Below the pieces are notes generated by a model, which saw only the letters and a program-made list of their open reading frames with translations, did no database searches and had not been told where the DNA came from. Of a stretch of 64,000 bases of DNA, positions 50,403-58,162 are shown piece by piece; the stretch's first letter is position 1, and every line of letters begins with the position of its first letter. This stretch comes from AC-69 sp044867345 (GTDB taxonomy: Bacteria > Actinomycetota > UBA4738 > HRBIN12), in the NCBI GenBank assembly GCA_044867345.1, contig JBIOUU010000186.1, forward strand, positions 1-64,000, in the 5' to 3' direction. Both the position numbers and the translations under genes were made by a program.

Positions 50403-51301
50403 GGCGTCCCCTCCTCGGCTGGGGCGTCGACCGCGATCATCGTGCCGATCCCCTCCGGCGTGAACAGTTCCAGGACCAGCGCGTGCTCCACCCGCCCATC
50501 GAGGAAGTGCACCCGTGGCACGCCCGCCTTCAGCGCGCGCACGGCGCTCTCGAGCTTGGGGATCATGCCGCCTTCGACGGCGTCCGGGTGAGCCAGGAGA
50601 TCGAGGACCTCCTGCACGCCGAGCTCCGAGAGCAAGTCGCCGTCCGGCCCGATCAGCCCGGGTACGTCGTTCATGTACACGAGCTTCTCCGCTGACAGGG
50701 CAACCGCGAGCTCCGCGGCGACGACATCGGCGTTCACGTTGTACGCGTGTCCGTCGTCCCCGATCGCGATCGAGGCGATCACCGGGACGAAGCGCTGATC
50801 CATGAGCGCCCGGACGACCGCCCCGTTCACCCGGACCACCTCGCCGACGAACCCGAGGTCCGGAGGCTCCCGCCGGCGTGCCACCACCAGTCCTCCGTCC
50901 ACGCCCGAGAGTCCGACGGCCTGGACCCCGCAGCCGAGGAGGGTCCCGACGACCTCGGTGTTCACCTTCCCGGCGAGGACCATCGTGGCCACGTCGAGTG
51001 TCGGTTCGTCGGTGATCCTGAGCCCTCCCACGAACATCGTGGGTAGGCCGAGGCGGGTCGAGACCTCCGTCACCTGTGGTCCTCCGCCGTGAACGATCAA
51101 GGGGTGGATGCCGACGTGCTGGAGCAGTGCCAGGTCGTTCCCGAACGACCTCGACAGGGGGGCACGCTCCATCGCCGCGCCGCCGTACTTGACGACGATG
51201 GTCTTGCCCCAGTGCTCCTTGATGAACGGGAGGGCCTCGAGGAGCGTCCGGGCCTTGGACACGGTTCGTTCCCGGATCTTCGGCGGCTGGTCGACGCTCA
51301 C
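50399..51301 (-). CDS. argB: Acetylglutamate kinase
   Basis: A 300-residue ArgB phosphorylating N-acetylglutamate. V-V-K-Y-G-G-A-A-M near the N-terminus, V-H-G-G-G-P-Q-V, and N-V-N-A-D-V-V-A-A-E-L-A near residue 190 are amino-acid-kinase motifs. The N-terminal helix before the kinase core suggests the arginine-sensitive, hexameric type, consistent with feedback control; this is inference. GTG start overlaps the argJ stop (GTGA). Confidence 0.96.
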   Translation of the reverse strand: MSVDQPPKIRERTVSKARTLLEALPFIKEHWGKTIVVKYGGAAMERAPLSRSFGNDLALLQHVGIHPLIVHGGGPQVTEVSTRLGLPTMFVGGLRITDEPTLDVATMVLAGKVNTEVVGTLLGCGVQAVGLSGVDGGLVVARRREPPDLGFVGEVVRVNGAVVRALMDQRFVPVIASIAIGDDGHAYNVNADVVAAELAVALSAEKLVYMNDVPGLIGPDGDLLSELGVQEVLDLLAHPDAVEGGMIPKLESAVRALKAGVPRVHFLDGRVEHALVLELFTPEGIGTMIAVDAPAEEGTP

Positions 51302-52491
51302 GTCGAGTACTCCGCGTTGATCTTCACGTAGTCGTACGACAGGTCGACGCCGAGGGCCCGGCTGTGGCCGGGACCGTTGCCCACCGAGACCCCGATCACG
51401 ACCTCCCGCTCCCTCACGGCCGCCCGGGCCTCCTCCAGGCCAGCCTCGCGATACGCGGCCGGGATCTCCCCGCCCGCGATCACCTGGATGTCGCCGATGA
51501 ACGCGTCGACCAGCTGCGGTAGGAACGACGCCCCGGAGGACCCCACCGCCTGCAGGATGCGCCCCGGATTGGGGTCCCCTCCGAACACGGCGGTCTTCAC
51601 GAGCAACGAGTCCGCAACCGCCTTCGCCACCATGCGGGCCTCCGACACCGACTCGGCCCCCGACACCTCCACCAGGACGACGTGGCCGGCCCCCTCGGCA
51701 TCCGCGGCGAGCTGGAGCAGGAGGGACGTGCCCACCTCATCCAGCGCCGCCGACACGTCCTCCCACGGGGAGGTCCCCGGCACGACGAGGTCGCCACCCG
51801 CAGCCCCGCTGGCGAAGACCAGGACGGTGTCGTTGGTGCTGGTGCAGCCGTCGACGGTGAGCGACTCGAACTTCGGCTCCAGCACGTCGGCCGCGAGCTT
51901 TCGAAGCTCGGCCGAGGGGACGGGGGCGTCCGTCGTGACGAACGCGAGCATCGTGGCCAGATGGAGATCGGGCGCGATCATCCCCACGCCTTTCGCGCAT
52001 CCGCCCACCCGGTAGGGGCCACGCTCGGCTCGGGCCTGCTTGGGCTTCGTGTCGGTGGTCATGATGGCTTCGGCGAAGCGCTCGCCGCCCTCCGGCGAGA
52101 GCGAGCCGGCCAGCCCGGGGAGCGCCGCGAGCAGCTGGTCCATGTGGAGCGGTTCGCCGATGACACCGGTGGAGCAGGCCAGCACCGCATCAGGCTCGAT
52201 GTCGAGCAGCTCGGCGGCCGCGCCGGTGGAGCGCTCGGCGTCGTTGTCGCCCGACAGCCCGGTCCCCGCGTTCGCCTGGCCGCTGTTGACGAGCACCGCC
52301 CGGGCCCCGCCCCGAGCGACGCGGTGTCGGGACAGGCGGACCGGCGCGGCGGCGAACGCGTTCGTGGTGAACAGGCCGGCGGCCGAGCGGCCCTCGTCGG
52401 CGACCAACAGGCCGAGGTCCGGCCGGCCGGAGGGCTTCATCCCGGCCGTCACCCCCGCTGCGCGGAACCCCCGGGCGAACGTCACGCTCAC
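51298..52491 (-). CDS. argJ: Bifunctional ornithine acetyltransferase / N-acetylglutamate synthase
   Basis: A 397-residue ArgJ precursor that self-cleaves; the A-T-M-L-A-F site (cleavage before Thr, the new catalytic nucleophile) is present near residue 185. N-S-G-Q-A-N-A and T-D-T-K-P-K are family motifs. It recycles acetyl groups between N-acetylornithine and glutamate; whether it also uses acetyl-CoA cannot be told from sequence. GTG start overlaps the argC stop (GTGA). Confidence 0.96.
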   Translation of the reverse strand: MSVTFARGFRAAGVTAGMKPSGRPDLGLLVADEGRSAAGLFTTNAFAAAPVRLSRHRVARGGARAVLVNSGQANAGTGLSGDNDAERSTGAAAELLDIEPDAVLACSTGVIGEPLHMDQLLAALPGLAGSLSPEGGERFAEAIMTTDTKPKQARAERGPYRVGGCAKGVGMIAPDLHLATMLAFVTTDAPVPSAELRKLAADVLEPKFESLTVDGCTSTNDTVLVFASGAAGGDLVVPGTSPWEDVSAALDEVGTSLLLQLAADAEGAGHVVLVEVSGAESVSEARMVAKAVADSLLVKTAVFGGDPNPGRILQAVGSSGASFLPQLVDAFIGDIQVIAGGEIPAAYREAGLEEARAAVREREVVIGVSVGNGPGHSRALGVDLSYDYVKINAEYST

Positions 52492-53549
52492 GGGTACACC
52501 GCCGTCGCCGTGAGCCCGGTGGTCTGCTCGAAACCGGCCATGAGGTTCATGTTCTGCACGGCCTGGCCGGCGGCCCCTTTCACCAGATTGTCGAGCGCGC
52601 CGGCGACGATGGCCGTCCCGGTTCTGCGATCCGCCACCGCCTGGAGCTCGACCAGGTTCGACCCCCGGGTCCGTTTGGTGTCGGCCATGTCGCCCGGAGG
52701 CAGCACCCGCACGAACGGCGCGCCCGCGTAAGCGGAATCGAGGCAGCCGGTCAGCGAATCCGTGGTCGCCCCTGGTGCCAGTGGTGCGTAGCACGTCACC
52801 AGCACGCCGCGAACGGACGGAACGAGGTGAGGGACGAACGAGACCGCGACAGGGATGCCGGAGGCGAGCTCGAGGACACGCTCCATCTCTGGCGTGTGCT
52901 GATGCCTCGGGAAACGGTAGGGGCGAACGCTCTCCTCGGTCGCAGCGTACGAGGTTGCCTCGGCGAGCGCCCTGCCCGCGCCGGACAGCCCGGTCTTGCC
53001 GTCCACCACGATCGGCTCGGACCCGATCTGTCCTGCCGCAAGGAGCGGGGCGAGGCCGAGGACGACCGGCGTCGGGTAGCAGCCCGGATTGGCCACGAGC
53101 GACGCCCCGGCGATTTCGTCGGCGAAGACCTCGGGCAGCCCGTAGACGGCCTTCTCCAGCCAGGACGGGGCGGGATGCTCGAACCCGTACCACTCCGGAT
53201 ACGCGGTCGCCGGGAGCCGGAAGTCGCCGGCCAGGTCCACCACCCGGAGACCGGCGTCCAGCATCGCGGGGGCGATGGCCGCGCTGGCCCCGTGCGCAAG
53301 CGAGAGGAACGCAAAGGACGCCTGATCGGCCACCGAGGCGGGGTCGAGCGGAGCCAGCACCCGTCCCCCGACGGGAGAGGCGGCGAGGTGAGGATGGACC
53401 TCCGCCAGCTCGCGGCCGGCCGACTCGTTCGCCGCCAGATGCCCGATCTTCACGTTCGGATGCGCCAGGAGCAGGCGCACCAGCTCGCCCCCGGCATAGC
53501 CGGAGGCACCGAGAACGGCCACGCGCAGACGGGCGCTCTCACCGAGCAT
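52488..53549 (-). CDS. argC: N-acetyl-gamma-glutamyl-phosphate reductase
   Basis: A 353-residue ArgC, NADPH-dependent reductase of the third arginine step. Rossmann G-A-S-G-Y-A-G-G-E-L near the N-terminus and the catalytic Cys in N-P-G-C-Y-P-T are clear. There is no ribosome-binding site; the promoter elements place transcription start at the ATG, so it is probably leaderless. First gene of argCJBRGH. TGCAT repeats overlap the promoter. Confidence 0.96.
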   Translation of the reverse strand: MLGESARLRVAVLGASGYAGGELVRLLLAHPNVKIGHLAANESAGRELAEVHPHLAASPVGGRVLAPLDPASVADQASFAFLSLAHGASAAIAPAMLDAGLRVVDLAGDFRLPATAYPEWYGFEHPAPSWLEKAVYGLPEVFADEIAGASLVANPGCYPTPVVLGLAPLLAAGQIGSEPIVVDGKTGLSGAGRALAEATSYAATEESVRPYRFPRHQHTPEMERVLELASGIPVAVSFVPHLVPSVRGVLVTCYAPLAPGATTDSLTGCLDSAYAGAPFVRVLPPGDMADTKRTRGSNLVELQAVADRRTGTAIVAGALDNLVKGAAGQAVQNMNLMAGFEQTTGLTATAVYP

Positions 53550-53551
53550 GC

Positions 53552-53575
53552 TGCATATTCATGCATAGGTTGCAT
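53552..53575. promoter_or_regulatory. Putative ArgR operator (three phased TGCAT repeats)
   Basis: TGCAT at 53552-53556, 53562-53566 and 53571-53575, spaced 10 and 9 bases, with the palindrome TGCATATTCATGCA at 53552-53565. TGCAT/ATGCA half-sites are the known actinobacterial ARG-box theme. They cover the argC -10 and spacer. Confidence 0.7.
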
Positions 53576-53586
53576 GAACATGTCAA
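53557..53586 (-). promoter_or_regulatory. argC promoter
   Basis: Minus strand: perfect -35 TTGACA (53586-53581), 18-base spacer, weak -10 ATGAAT (53562-53557), then seven bases to the argC ATG. It implies a leaderless mRNA and direct occlusion by ArgR. Confidence 0.6.
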
Positions 53587-53706
53587 TGGCCCCGGGAACC
53601 GGCGCCTTCCTCCCCGTCATTGCCTTACGGAAAGGACTGGGAGGACATACCATCCTGCACGCTCTTCGCCGGCAGGAGGCTGGGGCTGGTCGGGAATGGA
53701 GGTCAC

Positions 53707-54198
53707 ATGCGAAGACTGATGGTCGTGATCACGGCGGTGGGGCTCCTCGGCGGGGCGGCGTGGGCCGTCGGTGCTCAGACCATCGGCGGCGTGACCCCAG
53801 TGAAGTGCATGGACTCCGTGTGGCAGACCACCGCCCAGTCCACGTCCTCGACGCAGTGGGCGAACGTTCCTGGATTCAGCGACCACCCCATCGCGATCTA
53901 CCCCATCGCGATCGACGTCAGCGCGCTCGTCTCCGGAGGACCGGTGGAGTTCCGCATCCTGAGCACCAACGTGGGCGGGCAGACCTTCGTCAGCAAGCCG
54001 GGTCCGACTCGGTTCGTCGCCGGCGGGGGCGGCCCCAACTCATTCGCGTACCGATGGATCGAGCGGGACCAGGTGGCGGCCACCCACGGAAACTCCCTCC
54101 GGCTGCAATGGCGGAGCCCGAGCGGCGCTGCCGTCCAGCTTCAGCGAGGCGACATGTCGGTGCTGTACACGACGGACGTGTGCCAGGGGTCCTCGTAG
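53707..54198 (+). CDS. Secreted protein, unknown function
   Basis: A 163-residue exported protein: signal peptide at residues 1-23 (basic start, G-L-L-G-G-A-A-W-A-V-G-A cleavage region), then a beta-rich mature domain with a single Cys pair (Cys34 region C-M-D-S and C-terminal D-V-C), probably a disulfide closing the fold. No family recognised. ATG follows GGAGGTC. Divergent from argC; the ArgR-like sites lie 130 bases upstream. Confidence 0.7.
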   Translation: MRRLMVVITAVGLLGGAAWAVGAQTIGGVTPVKCMDSVWQTTAQSTSSTQWANVPGFSDHPIAIYPIAIDVSALVSGGPVEFRILSTNVGGQTFVSKPGPTRFVAGGGGPNSFAYRWIERDQVAATHGNSLRLQWRSPSGAAVQLQRGDMSVLYTTDVCQGSS

Positions 54199-54251
54199 AG
54201 CGCCGGGCTTCGTGCCGGCATCCATCGCGCTCGGCTCCCGACGGCCAGCCT

Positions 54252-54488
54252 TTACGAGCTGCGTTTGCGGGCCGAGGCCCTGCCGCCCTTGCGACCTGCC
54301 GCCTTCTTCTGCGCGGTCGTGCCACCTTGCGAGGCGGATGACCGGCCGCCTGAGCCGGACTTTCGGCCGCCCCTGCTGGACGCGCCCGGCGAGTTGGCGA
54401 TCCTTGCCGCCCGCTCCTTCGACATCCCCTTCCGCTACACCGCCTCGTACTGCTTCTCGTTCTTCACGCTCGGGCGCTTGTCAGGCAT
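54252..54488 (-). pseudogene. Small basic conserved protein interrupted by an in-frame amber codon
   Basis: A 79-codon frame opening M-P-D-K-R-P-S-V-K-N-E-K-Q-Y-E-A-V, then TAG at codon 18 (54435-54437), then R-K-G-M-S-K-E-R-A-A-R-I-A-N-S-P-G-A-S-S-like sequence and a Gly/Ser/Lys/Arg-rich tail to TAA. The two halves together match a small family of basic proteins in which a Y/K-E-A-x-x-K-G-M-S-K-E-x-A-A-R-I-A-N core is continuous. A TAC to TAG change would explain it. A strong AAAAGGAGG site precedes the ATG, so translation initiates. Options: recent nonsense mutation, sequencing error, read-through, or reinitiation at ATG 54425. Confidence 0.7.
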
Positions 54489-54582
54489 GGCGACCTCCTT
54501 TTGTCCACGTTCAGTGATTCCCCGATTCGTTCGGAGGAAACGGGTGTGGTAGAAGGTTGACGGTTCAAAGGGGGTGGGCGAG

Positions 54583-55515
54583 ATGTCCGCAACTCGTCGT
54601 CGGCTGACGCTGTGCGTCACCGTCTCGCTCGCGGCGCTGTCCCTGCTCGTTCTCGCCGTGCCGGCCTGGGCCGCCGACTCCGGCACGGACGATCCCCAGA
54701 TCGTGTTGACCGGCCAGGTGGTGGTTGCCGCGGGCCAGACCGTCGGCGACGTGGTGATCTTCAACGGTCCGGCCACCATCGAGGGGACGGTACGGGGCTC
54801 CGTCACCTCCTTCAACGGCGACGTATCGATCTCGGGCACTGTCACCGGCGACGTCACGTCGTTCAACGGAGACGTCACCGTGGCCTCCGGCGCCCGGATC
54901 GGCGGGGATCTGGTGACCCAGTCGGCGCCGAACGTCGCCTCCGGGGCGACGGTCGAGGGCGACCGCCGGCGGGTGAACCGCGACGTGATCTTCGGCCGCT
55001 TCACCTGGATCAGCCGGTTCGCCGTGTGGGTGGCCGTCTCGGTCTCGATCCTGGTGCTCGGGCTGCTCCTCCTCCTGTTCGCGCCGAGGGCGGCCGAGTC
55101 CGTCGCCGTCGCGGCGAGGGAACGGATCGGTGCGTCGATCGGCTGGGGGGTCGGCCTGTTCTTCGGGCTCCCCATCGTGTCCGTGATCGCGCTGGTCACC
55201 ATCGTGGGCATCCCGTTCGGCGTGGGGATGCTCCTCGGTCTCGCGCTCATCTACTCGCTCGGGTACACGGCCTCGTGCCTCGCCCTGGGTCGGGCCCTGA
55301 TCAAGCCGCCGACCAGCCGATACCTGGCGTTCCTCGCGGGGTGGGCCATCGTTCGCGTCGCATCGCTCGTCCCGTTCGTCTCCGGCCTGGTGTGGTTCGT
55401 GGCGGTCGTGTACGGGCTCGGCATCCTCGCGGTGGCGGCTCGCCGCAAGGAGGCGATGGTGGGCGTCGCGGCGCCGGCGACGATGCCTCTACCACCGCCG
55501 CCCGCTCCGGCCTGA
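54583..55515 (+). CDS. Exported bactofilin-like / polymer-forming repeat membrane protein
   Basis: A 310-residue protein. Signal peptide at 1-30; residues ~35-125 are a short beta-helix of repeated units such as G-T-V-x-G-x-V-T-S-F-N-G-D-V-x-I, resembling bactofilin (DUF583) repeats but on the extracytoplasmic side; then four hydrophobic helices (about 145-170, 190-225, 230-255, 265-295) and a Pro-rich tail. Function unknown; a surface scaffold is conceivable. AAAGGGGGTGG precedes the ATG; an in-frame GTG three codons earlier is possible. Confidence 0.8.
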   Translation: MSATRRRLTLCVTVSLAALSLLVLAVPAWAADSGTDDPQIVLTGQVVVAAGQTVGDVVIFNGPATIEGTVRGSVTSFNGDVSISGTVTGDVTSFNGDVTVASGARIGGDLVTQSAPNVASGATVEGDRRRVNRDVIFGRFTWISRFAVWVAVSVSILVLGLLLLLFAPRAAESVAVAARERIGASIGWGVGLFFGLPIVSVIALVTIVGIPFGVGMLLGLALIYSLGYTASCLALGRALIKPPTSRYLAFLAGWAIVRVASLVPFVSGLVWFVAVVYGLGILAVAARRKEAMVGVAAPATMPLPPPPAPA

Positions 55516-55524
55516 CGGCAGCAG

Positions 55525-55530
55525 TACCAT
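55525..55530 (+). promoter_or_regulatory. -10 element of leaderless C45 gene
   Basis: TACCAT seven bases before the ATG; no ribosome-binding site. Confidence 0.5.
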
Positions 55531-55537
55531 CGCCCTC

Positions 55538-56602
55538 ATGACCAAGGCTCCGGCCATCCACATGGTCCACGTGGCGGGCTCCCACCGGGAGGTGGGGGCG
55601 CAGATCGGATCGGCATGCGCGGACGTCCTGCGTGAGGCTGTGGAGTTCGACGCCGAGATTCCTCCGGGCCGCACCCGGGCCGATCAGCTGGCCCTGGCAG
55701 ATCGGTACCGAGCGGTGACGGCCGAGGCGCACCCCTGGTACCTGGACGAGGTCGAGGGAGCCGCGGAGGCAGCCGAGGTGGATTCCCTGGCCCTTTTCGC
55801 GTGCGCCACCGAGGAGATCTGGCACGAGCCGCGCACCCATGCCCTCAAGGGCCGGTGCAGCGACCTGGTCGCCGTCCCGCCCGCCACCGCCGACGACCGC
55901 GTCCTCGTGGCCCACAACAACGACATGCATCGCAAGTACCAGGAGCAGCTCGTCGCGATCGAGTGGGAGGTCCCGGGCGATCCCGTCGTGCTCACCATCG
56001 GCAACGGGATCTGGATCAGCGTGGGGTGGAACTCGGCGGGGCTGTCGCTCACGGGAAACGAGCTCTCGCCGAACGACGAGCGGATCGGGGTCCCCCGCGA
56101 GATCCAGGTGCGATCCATGCTCCGGGGACCCACCATGGACATGATGGTCGGCGAGGCCCTCCGTCACGATCGCGCATCCTCCTACAACAACGTGCTCGTC
56201 TCCCGCGGGGGCGAGGTGGTGAACGTCGAGGGCTCGGCCATGTCCGCCGAGATGACCGAGCCGGACGAACGTGGCCACCTGGTCCACACCAACCACTATG
56301 TCTGCGAGGGCATGCTCGGCTACGAGGGCGACCCCGACTACGCCGAGCATTCCGCCGTTCGGTACCGGCGGGCAACCGAGCTCCTCCGAGCCGAAGAGCC
56401 GGGCACGGTGACGGCCGACCGGCTGCGGACCATGCTGTCCGACCACGAGAACCCGCCCGACGCGCTGTGCCGGCACCCCGAGCGGTGGGGAGGCGACACG
56501 GCCACCGCGTTCTGGTGCGTGGCCGACGTGACCGACATGCGGATCACGTTCGGCCGCGGAAACCCCTGCGACTCGGTGGCGCAGGAGTACGCGTTCGCCT
56601 AG
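55538..56602 (+). CDS. C45 family autoproteolytic acyltransferase/hydrolase
   Basis: A 354-residue Ntn-hydrolase of the peptidase C45 (acyl-CoA:6-aminopenicillanic acid acyltransferase-like) family. G-S-H-R-E-V-G-A-Q-I-G near residue 15 and R-C-S-D-L near Cys107 (expected self-cleavage site and N-terminal nucleophile after processing) are seen, followed by L-V-A-H-N-N-D-M and W-N-S-A-G-L-S-L-T-G-N-E. Members hydrolyse or transfer acyl groups on small amides or peptides; the substrate is open. Lies 117 bases upstream of tldD on the same strand. Confidence 0.87.
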   Translation: MTKAPAIHMVHVAGSHREVGAQIGSACADVLREAVEFDAEIPPGRTRADQLALADRYRAVTAEAHPWYLDEVEGAAEAAEVDSLALFACATEEIWHEPRTHALKGRCSDLVAVPPATADDRVLVAHNNDMHRKYQEQLVAIEWEVPGDPVVLTIGNGIWISVGWNSAGLSLTGNELSPNDERIGVPREIQVRSMLRGPTMDMMVGEALRHDRASSYNNVLVSRGGEVVNVEGSAMSAEMTEPDERGHLVHTNHYVCEGMLGYEGDPDYAEHSAVRYRRATELLRAEEPGTVTADRLRTMLSDHENPPDALCRHPERWGGDTATAFWCVADVTDMRITFGRGNPCDSVAQEYAFA

Positions 56603-56719
56603 CGGATCGCCGGCCGAGCCGGAGTGCGACGTGCCTCGCCTGCGGGCGTCGGTGCCGTCGAGTAGGCTTTCCGCCGCTCGAAGCTCCCCGTCCCTCGTCC
56701 CCCGCCGGAGGCTCACCGA

Positions 56720-58162
56720 ATGGCGCTCGACGTAGCGAAGGAGGCCGTCGAGGCGGCGCGAGCCGCCGGCGCCCACTATGCGGACGCACGGTTCGTCCAC
56801 GAGGAGTCCGAGTCGATCACGGTCCGCAACCAGGAGATGGAGGGGATCGACCGGGCGACCTCCGAGGGCGTCGGCGTGCGCGTGCTGGTCGACGGGTACT
56901 GGGGCTTCGCCGCCACCGCCCGTCCCGAGGGCGACGAGATCGCCCGGACCGCCGGCCTGGCCGTCGAGATCGCCCGGGCCGCGGCTCGACTTCCCCGGGA
57001 TCCGGTGACGCTCACCTGGGTGGAGCCTGCCTCCGGCACGTGGGCCAGCCCGTTCCAGGACGACCCGTTCAACGTGTCGCTGGAGGAGAAGGTGGCCCTG
57101 TTGATGGAGGCCACCCGGCGCATGCAGGAGGTCGACGGCCTGGCCTTCGCCGAGGGGGGCATCGACCTTTTTCGGGTTCGGACGTCCTTCGCCTCGTCCG
57201 AGGGGAGCGAGATCGAGCAGACCGTCCTGCACTCGGGGGCCGGCCTCGACGCCACCGCTGTGGCCGAGGGTGAGCTCCAGCGGCGCTCGTACCCGAATTC
57301 GTTCCGCGGACACATCGCCGCGGCCGGCTGGGAACACATCGCCAAGCTCGGACTGCTGGAGGAGGCGGAACGGACCGCGACCGAGGCGGTGGAGCTGCTC
57401 TCGGCCACGGACTGCCCGGCCGAAGTGACCACCCTGGTCCTGGACTCCGGCCAGATGGAGCTCCAGGTCCACGAGTCGATCGGCCATGCCGTGGAGCTCG
57501 ACCGTGTGCTCGGCATGGAGGAATCCTACGCGGGCTCCTCGTTCGTCTCGCCGGGCGATCGGGGCAAGCTCCGCTACGCGAGCGACCTCGTATCGATCAC
57601 GGCGGATGCGACCATCCCGGGTGGCCTCGGCTCGTTCGGATGGGACGATGAGGGCGTCCCGGCGCAACGAGTCCCCATCATCGTCGACGGGACGTTCCAG
57701 GACTTCATCTCCAGCCGCGAGACGGCCGCCGCGATCGGCGGTACGTCCACGGGGGCCATGCGGGCGGACGGCTGGCAGAACCTCCCGCTGATCCGCATGA
57801 CCAACATCAACATCGAGCCCGGCGAAGGATCGCTCGCCGACATCATCGGCGACACGAAGGACGGCATCTTCATGGCCACGAACCAGTCGTGGTCCATCGA
57901 CGACAAGCGGGTGAACTTCCAGTTCGGGTGCGAGATCGCTTGGCGCATCAAGGGCGGCAAGCTCACGCAGATGTACCGGAACCCCAACTACACCGGCATC
58001 ACCACGGAATTCTGGCGTTCGTGCGACGCGGTGGGAGGCCGGGAGGACTGGACCCTGTGGGGCACGCCGAACTGTGGCAAGGGGCAGCCCGCCCAGACCG
58101 CCCGGGTGGGTCACGGGACGGCGCCGGCGCGCTTTCACAACGTGCAGGTGGGGGTGCGCTGA
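56720..58162 (+). CDS. tldD: TldD-like metalloprotease subunit
   Basis: A 480-residue TldD homologue, the zinc-bearing half of the TldD/TldE heterodimer that degrades unfolded peptides and matures certain modified peptides. The HExxxH motif H-E-S-I-G-H-A-V-E-L-D-R lies near residue 254, and G-T-P-N-C-G-K-G-Q-P near the C-terminus is conserved. ATG chosen at the first Met of the conserved helix; weak ribosome-binding site. Stop overlaps the tldE start by one base (TGATG). Confidence 0.94.
   Translation: MALDVAKEAVEAARAAGAHYADARFVHEESESITVRNQEMEGIDRATSEGVGVRVLVDGYWGFAATARPEGDEIARTAGLAVEIARAAARLPRDPVTLTWVEPASGTWASPFQDDPFNVSLEEKVALLMEATRRMQEVDGLAFAEGGIDLFRVRTSFASSEGSEIEQTVLHSGAGLDATAVAEGELQRRSYPNSFRGHIAAAGWEHIAKLGLLEEAERTATEAVELLSATDCPAEVTTLVLDSGQMELQVHESIGHAVELDRVLGMEESYAGSSFVSPGDRGKLRYASDLVSITADATIPGGLGSFGWDDEGVPAQRVPIIVDGTFQDFISSRETAAAIGGTSTGAMRADGWQNLPLIRMTNINIEPGEGSLADIIGDTKDGIFMATNQSWSIDDKRVNFQFGCEIAWRIKGGKLTQMYRNPNYTGITTEFWRSCDAVGGREDWTLWGTPNCGKGQPAQTARVGHGTAPARFHNVQVGVR

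Noticed and set aside
55301..58138. 945-codon open frame on the minus strand opposite the C45 and tldD genes
   Set aside because: It has no recognisable domain and mirrors the strong third-position GC of the real plus-strand genes; such antisense frames occur opposite most genes in this window.
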